NCBI RefSeq assembly: GCF_052076145.1
Contig: NZ_CP197246.1
Location: forward strand, 5,704,001-5,768,000
Direction of reading: 5' to 3'
Length of the DNA stretch: 64,000 nt
From: Kitasatospora sp052076145
Lineage (GTDB): Bacteria > Actinomycetota > Actinomycetes > Streptomycetales > Streptomycetaceae
Shown here: positions 60,771 to 64,000 of the stretch, piece by piece
How positions within the stretch are numbered: position 1 is the first letter of the stretch
How the letters are laid out: every line of letters starts with the position of its first letter
Notes under the pieces: model-generated
The model's database searches: none
Told to the model about the DNA's origin: nothing
What the model saw: the letters and a program-made list of their open reading frames with translations, nothing else
Position numbers and translations under genes: made by a program

Positions 60771-62303
60771 ATGGCCGCCAACCGCCCAGGCGACGAGTTC
60801 GCCGCATTCGAGACACCAGCCCACGAGCGCCTGATCGAGCGCGAGCCGGTGGAGTCGCCCGAGTACACCGCCGTGCACGAGGTTTCGACGCCGCGGAGTT
60901 TCCCGGAGTCGTCGGAGTACACGCCGGTGCACGAGGCGTATGTGGCGCGGTCGGAGCCGGAGTTCACGCCTGCGCACGAGGTGTTTGCGGCGCGATCGGA
61001 GCCGGAGTTCACGCCTGCGCACGAGGTGTCGACGCCGCGGAGTTTCCCGGACTCGTCCGAGTACACGCCCGCGCAGCAGGTGTCCATGCCGCGGTCGGAC
61101 TACATGCCTGCGCAGGAGGCGTACTCGCCGCAGATGCAGCTGAAGGAGGAGTCGCCTCGGTCCATGCCGGCGCAGGAGGCATTCACGCCGCGGAGCTTTA
61201 CGGACTCGTCCGAGTACACGCCCGCGCAGCAGGTGTCCGCGCCGCGGTCGGACTACATGCCTGCGCAGGAGGCGTACTCGCCGCAGATGCAGCTGAAGGA
61301 GGAGTCGCCTCGGTCCATGCCTGCGCAGGAGGCATTCACGCCGCGGAGCTTTACGGACTCGCCCGAGTACACGCCTGCGCAGTCGGCCAGGTTCGAGCCA
61401 CGGATGGGGGGTCTGCTCGGCGACGACGTGACCCCGGCGCATGTGGCGCCGCGGATCGGGACGGTCCAGGGTGTGCCGCTCGACGGTGACGTGATCCCTG
61501 CTCAGACGGTCTCGCCGCAGTTCGTGGCGGCGGTGCCGAAGGAGCACGGCACGCCGCTTCAGGCGAGCGAGGCGATGCAGGCGATGCCGCTGACTCCCCA
61601 GTCGGTGGCGGCGGTGCCGAAGGAGCAGGGAACGCCGCTTCAGGCGAGCGAGGCGATGCCGGCGATGCCGCTGACTCCCCAGTCGGAGGCGGGAGTGCCG
61701 AAGGAACACGGCACGCCGCTGGAGGAGGGCAAAGCCACCCCCGCAACGCCGTTGAACCCCACGGGGACGACTCCTGCGGCGGAGTCGGCGGTGCCGAAGC
61801 AGCAGGGAGCCGCCCTGAACTCCCAGCCCCAGGGCGGGAGCGGCGGTGGCGCAGGGCAGGGCTTCCAGGTCGACGCCGGTCAGTACCGGGCTGCGGTCAA
61901 CCCGATCATGTCCGCGATGGAGCAGATCTCCGAACTGGCCACCAGCCTCACGTCGTTCCTCACCAGCATGGAGTCGAACGCTCCGTGGGGGAAGGACGAG
62001 GGCGGTAAGAAGTTCGCCGAGGGCGAGAAGGGCTACCTGAAGTACAGCAAGGACAGCCAGGCGGGTGTGAAGAGCCTCGCCGGCGCGCTGGAGAACGTGG
62101 CCAGCGGCCTCAAGAGCATGGCCGACGGCTACGACAACTCCGAGGGCTTCGCGACCGGGGGCTTCGGCTCCGGGGAAGGCGGCGGAGCTGCCGGCGGTGG
62201 AGCCGGCGGCGGCGGTCAGATCGGCGCGACCCCGCCCCCGGCCTACACGGCACCCTCCATCCACGTGCCCTCCAACCCGCGCCCCACTACCGGAAAGCAC
62301 TGA
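60771..62303 (+). CDS. WXG100-like protein with expanded repeat N-terminus, cassette 2 (partner B)
   Basis: 510 residues, twice the cassette 1 paralog. The extra length is an N-terminal repeat region: EYTPAQQVS/DYMPAQEAYSP-type units and then three 27-residue units (VPKEHGTPLQASEAMQAMPL type). From about residue 360 the protein matches the paralog: GFQVDAGQYRAAVNPIMSAM, NAPWGKDEGGKKFAEGEKGY, YDNSE (YxxxE) and the RPTTGKH end. The ATG is at 60771 and the stop is six bases before the second large gene, as in cassette 1. Confidence 0.7.
   Translation: MAANRPGDEFAAFETPAHERLIEREPVESPEYTAVHEVSTPRSFPESSEYTPVHEAYVARSEPEFTPAHEVFAARSEPEFTPAHEVSTPRSFPDSSEYTPAQQVSMPRSDYMPAQEAYSPQMQLKEESPRSMPAQEAFTPRSFTDSSEYTPAQQVSAPRSDYMPAQEAYSPQMQLKEESPRSMPAQEAFTPRSFTDSPEYTPAQSARFEPRMGGLLGDDVTPAHVAPRIGTVQGVPLDGDVIPAQTVSPQFVAAVPKEHGTPLQASEAMQAMPLTPQSVAAVPKEQGTPLQASEAMPAMPLTPQSEAGVPKEHGTPLEEGKATPATPLNPTGTTPAAESAVPKQQGAALNSQPQGGSGGGAGQGFQVDAGQYRAAVNPIMSAMEQISELATSLTSFLTSMESNAPWGKDEGGKKFAEGEKGYLKYSKDSQAGVKSLAGALENVASGLKSMADGYDNSEGFATGGFGSGEGGGAAGGGAGGGGQIGATPPPAYTAPSIHVPSNPRPTTGKH
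61095..61381 (+). repeat. 153-bp tandem repeat in the partner B gene, cassette 2
   Basis: A 51-codon unit beginning TCGGACTACATGCCTGCGCA starts at 61095 and again at 61248; the two copies are nearly identical by eye (a few silent or single changes). It encodes DYMPAQEAYSPQMQLKEESP and onward. Confidence 0.9.
61525..61765 (+). repeat. Three 81-bp repeats in the partner B gene, cassette 2
   Basis: 27-codon units encode VPKEHGTPLQASEAM / VPKEQGTPLQASEAM / VPKEHGTPLEEGKAT at an 81-base period; the third is more diverged. Confidence 0.8.
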
Positions 62304-62309
62304 TCCACG

Positions 62310-64000
62310 ATGGCTACCGAACTCCCCGAGCCCCTTCAGTGGGTCCTGCTCCTGCTTGCCGGTTGCCGTTGGCCTGAGCAGGACGAAGGCCAGCTGCGCG
62401 AAATGGCCGACCACTGGCGCAAGACCGCGGACGGCGTCGAGCACGCCGCCCAGGCCGCCGACAGTGCGATGAAGAACGCGCTGGACGGTCAGAAGGGCGG
62501 CGCCGCCGAGGCGCTGGCCACCCACTGGGCGCAGTTCACCACCGGTAAGGGCACCGAGCAGGACCCTGGCTACTTCCCCGGCACCATCCAGGCTTGCCGT
62601 GGCATGGGCGACATGCTGGAGAGCATGGCCAACTCGGCCGAGACGGCCAAGATCACGATCATCGCCCAACTCGGCATCCTGGCTTTCGAGATCGCCACAG
62701 CCGAGGCGGCGTCCATCCCCACGGCCGGTGCCTCGTTGCTGGAGATCCCGGTTGCCATCACCACCGGGCGTACGGCGGTCATGGCTGCCTTGAAGAAGCT
62801 CGCGCAGGAAGCCGTGATGCATGCCCTCAAGATGGGCATCCAGATGGGCGCCATCAACCTGCTGGCTCAGAGCATCGAGCTCGCCGAGGGGCACCGCAAG
62901 AGCATCGACACGAAGGAGCTCGGCGACGCCGTCAAGGGCGGTGCCATCAGCGGCGCCGCAGGCCACGTCCTGGGCAAGGGGCTCGGCGCGGCGGGCGGAA
63001 AGCTCCTGCCCAAGGGCGCGATGGAGTCGCTCCCCGGCAAGATGGCGCACGGCGCGGCGACCGGCGTCGGTACGGACGCCTTCACCCAGTTCGCCCTGAC
63101 CGGCAAGGTGGACACCAGCACCCTGCTCGGCTCCGGCCTGAGCGGCGGCGCTGGCCCTGGCCTGCACGCAGGCGCAGCCGCGGCCCGCGAACACTTCAAC
63201 GGCCCGCCGAAGTTCGCCCCGGAGGGTGGCATCGGCGCTCCGACGGAGCACGGTTCGGGTGGCCGTCAGGACGGTCCGCCGTCGTCCTCCTCTTCGGAGG
63301 GGGGCATCGGTGACCCGGTCCCGTCCGGCTCCGGTGGCCGTCAGGACGGCCCGCCGTCCTCCTCCTCGGGCTCGGGCAGCGGCATCGGTGACCCGGTCCC
63401 CTCCGGCTCCGGCGGCCGCCAGGACGGCCCGCCGTCCTCCTCGCGCTCCGGGAGCAGCGACAACAGCACATACCACGGCCCGGAGAGCTCGTCCTCCTCC
63501 TCGGGCGAGGGCTCTGGCCGACCCAGCCTGGCCCCGTTCGGTTCCGACCGCCCGTCCGGCTCCGGCTCCAGCTCCCATGCGGACTCCGGGTCGGGTTCGG
63601 GCTCAGGCTCAGGCCGCCCGTCGGCCCACGAGTCCTCTTCCTCCCACCTCGACGAGGCCCCGGCGCCGGTCACCCACGAGTCCCGGACCTCCGCCGACAC
63701 CCCGCGCCCGACCGAGGGCAGCAGCAGCCAGCCGCACGAGAACGCAGCGGCCAAGCCGCAGTTCCATGAGGCGCCAGCGCATCAGACGCCGAGTGAGCCT
63801 GCGCGGGAGACCCCGCTTGAGCCGATGACGGGCGAGACGCCGCGTCCGCATTCGCCGTCGGTTGAGCCGTTGCCGCATGAGGAGCCGTCTGGGCGGGTCG
63901 GTGAGGAGCCGTCTCCGCGTGTGCCGAGCGAGCCCGCCCGCGAGACCCCGCTTGAGCCGATGACGGGCGAGACGCCGCGTCCGCATTCGCCGTCGGTTGA
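62310..64000 (+). CDS. Large CpnT-like toxin protein, cassette 2 (5' part, runs off the window)
   Basis: 563 codons are visible without a stop. Residues 1-310 match the cassette 1 giant protein closely (ELPEPLQWVLLLLAG, FTTGKGTEQDPGYFPGTIQA, AQSIELAEGHRKSID, HGAATGVGTDAFTQFAL), i.e. the CpnT-type helical domain with a hydrophobic core. The next part is different: Ser/Gly-rich repeats (SGSGGRQDGPPSSSS three times) and then Pro/Glu repeats (PARETPLEPMTGETPRPHSP). No enzymatic module is reached in the window, so its effector domains are unknown. ATG 62310 lies six bases after partner B. I infer the same secretion route as the cassette 1 protein, with possibly different warheads. Confidence 0.75.
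   Translation, partial: MATELPEPLQWVLLLLAGCRWPEQDEGQLREMADHWRKTADGVEHAAQAADSAMKNALDGQKGGAAEALATHWAQFTTGKGTEQDPGYFPGTIQACRGMGDMLESMANSAETAKITIIAQLGILAFEIATAEAASIPTAGASLLEIPVAITTGRTAVMAALKKLAQEAVMHALKMGIQMGAINLLAQSIELAEGHRKSIDTKELGDAVKGGAISGAAGHVLGKGLGAAGGKLLPKGAMESLPGKMAHGAATGVGTDAFTQFALTGKVDTSTLLGSGLSGGAGPGLHAGAAAAREHFNGPPKFAPEGGIGAPTEHGSGGRQDGPPSSSSSEGGIGDPVPSGSGGRQDGPPSSSSGSGSGIGDPVPSGSGGRQDGPPSSSRSGSSDNSTYHGPESSSSSSGEGSGRPSLAPFGSDRPSGSGSSSHADSGSGSGSGSGRPSAHESSSSHLDEAPAPVTHESRTSADTPRPTEGSSSQPHENAAAKPQFHEAPAHQTPSEPARETPLEPMTGETPRPHSPSVEPLPHEEPSGRVGEEPSPRVPSEPARETPLEPMTGETPRPHSPSV
63236..63450 (+). repeat. Ser/Gly-rich repeats in the cassette 2 toxin gene
   Basis: SGSGGRQDGPPSSSS-type units occur three times, with GGIGDPVP or GSGIGDPVP between them. 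The DNA TCCGGTGGCCGTCAGGACGG and close variants recur. Confidence 0.75.
63796..64000 (+). repeat. 135-bp repeat in the cassette 2 toxin gene, cut by the window end
   Basis: ACCCCGCTTGAGCCGATGAC and the bases after it occur at 63810 and again at 63945, a 45-codon period. The second copy is still identical when the window ends. Confidence 0.8.

Noticed and set aside
59481..63578. 1365-codon minus-strand open frame opposite cassette 2
   Set aside because: Same kind of GC-driven shadow; it crosses gene boundaries and has no conserved motif.

Overview
The window is high-GC actinobacterial DNA. Gene content and order point to the family Streptomycetaceae (Streptomyces, Kitasatospora or a close relative). 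The evidence is an intact division and cell wall (dcw) cluster in the order rsmH-ftsL-ftsI-murE-murF-mraY-murD-ftsW-murG-ftsQ-ftsZ-pgeF-ylmE-sepF-yggT-divIVA, many GTG starts, stop/start overlaps of the ATGA/GTGA type, and a T-box ahead of ileS. No tRNA, rRNA, insertion sequence or CRISPR array was seen.

Layout. 1-11.5 kb holds housekeeping and envelope genes: a DUF2630 protein (cut by the window edge), a TPR protein, a CrtI-like FAD oxidoreductase, a HEPN-domain protein, a SAM methyltransferase, a DUF3040 membrane protein, a GT-C type membrane glycosyltransferase, a translationally coupled MoxR ATPase / DUF58 / TgpA-type transglutaminase operon, and a beta-carbonic anhydrase. 11.5-30.4 kb is the dcw cluster, almost all on the plus strand and tightly coupled, with no mraZ in front and a long untranslated leader. 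30.4-39.1 kb holds a LuxR-type regulator, a SnoaL-like protein, ileS with its T-box leader (all minus strand), then a DksA-like protein, lspA, an RluD-type pseudouridine synthase and two GNAT acetyltransferases.

The unusual part is 39.2 kb to the right edge: two paralogous cassettes in tandem, each ordered WD40 protein, small WXG100-like protein, PPE/CpnT-like glycine-rich protein, second WXG100-like protein with a YxxxE motif, and a very large toxin-like protein with a CpnT-type N-terminus. The first large protein is complete at 3304 residues. It appears to carry a chain of enzyme-like modules: an HExxH metallopeptidase, a Rossmann/methyltransferase-like module, a class I glutamine amidotransferase (peptidase C26) module, a second copy of the Rossmann-like module, a papain-fold deamidase module, and a C-terminal region with a Cys/His pair. 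Both cassettes start with the same pair of hairpins just upstream of the WD40 start codon. Between them lies an eroded copy of the 3' end of the intact GNAT gene that precedes cassette 1. This indicates that about 16 kb was duplicated in tandem with one breakpoint inside the GNAT gene. The second large gene runs off the window.

How the genes work together. The dcw genes make lipid II precursors and the septal machinery. The cassettes look like type VII (Esx) secretion substrates with helical partner proteins. No secretion apparatus and no recognisable immunity gene lies in the window, so the target (bacterial or eukaryotic) and the secretion route remain inference.
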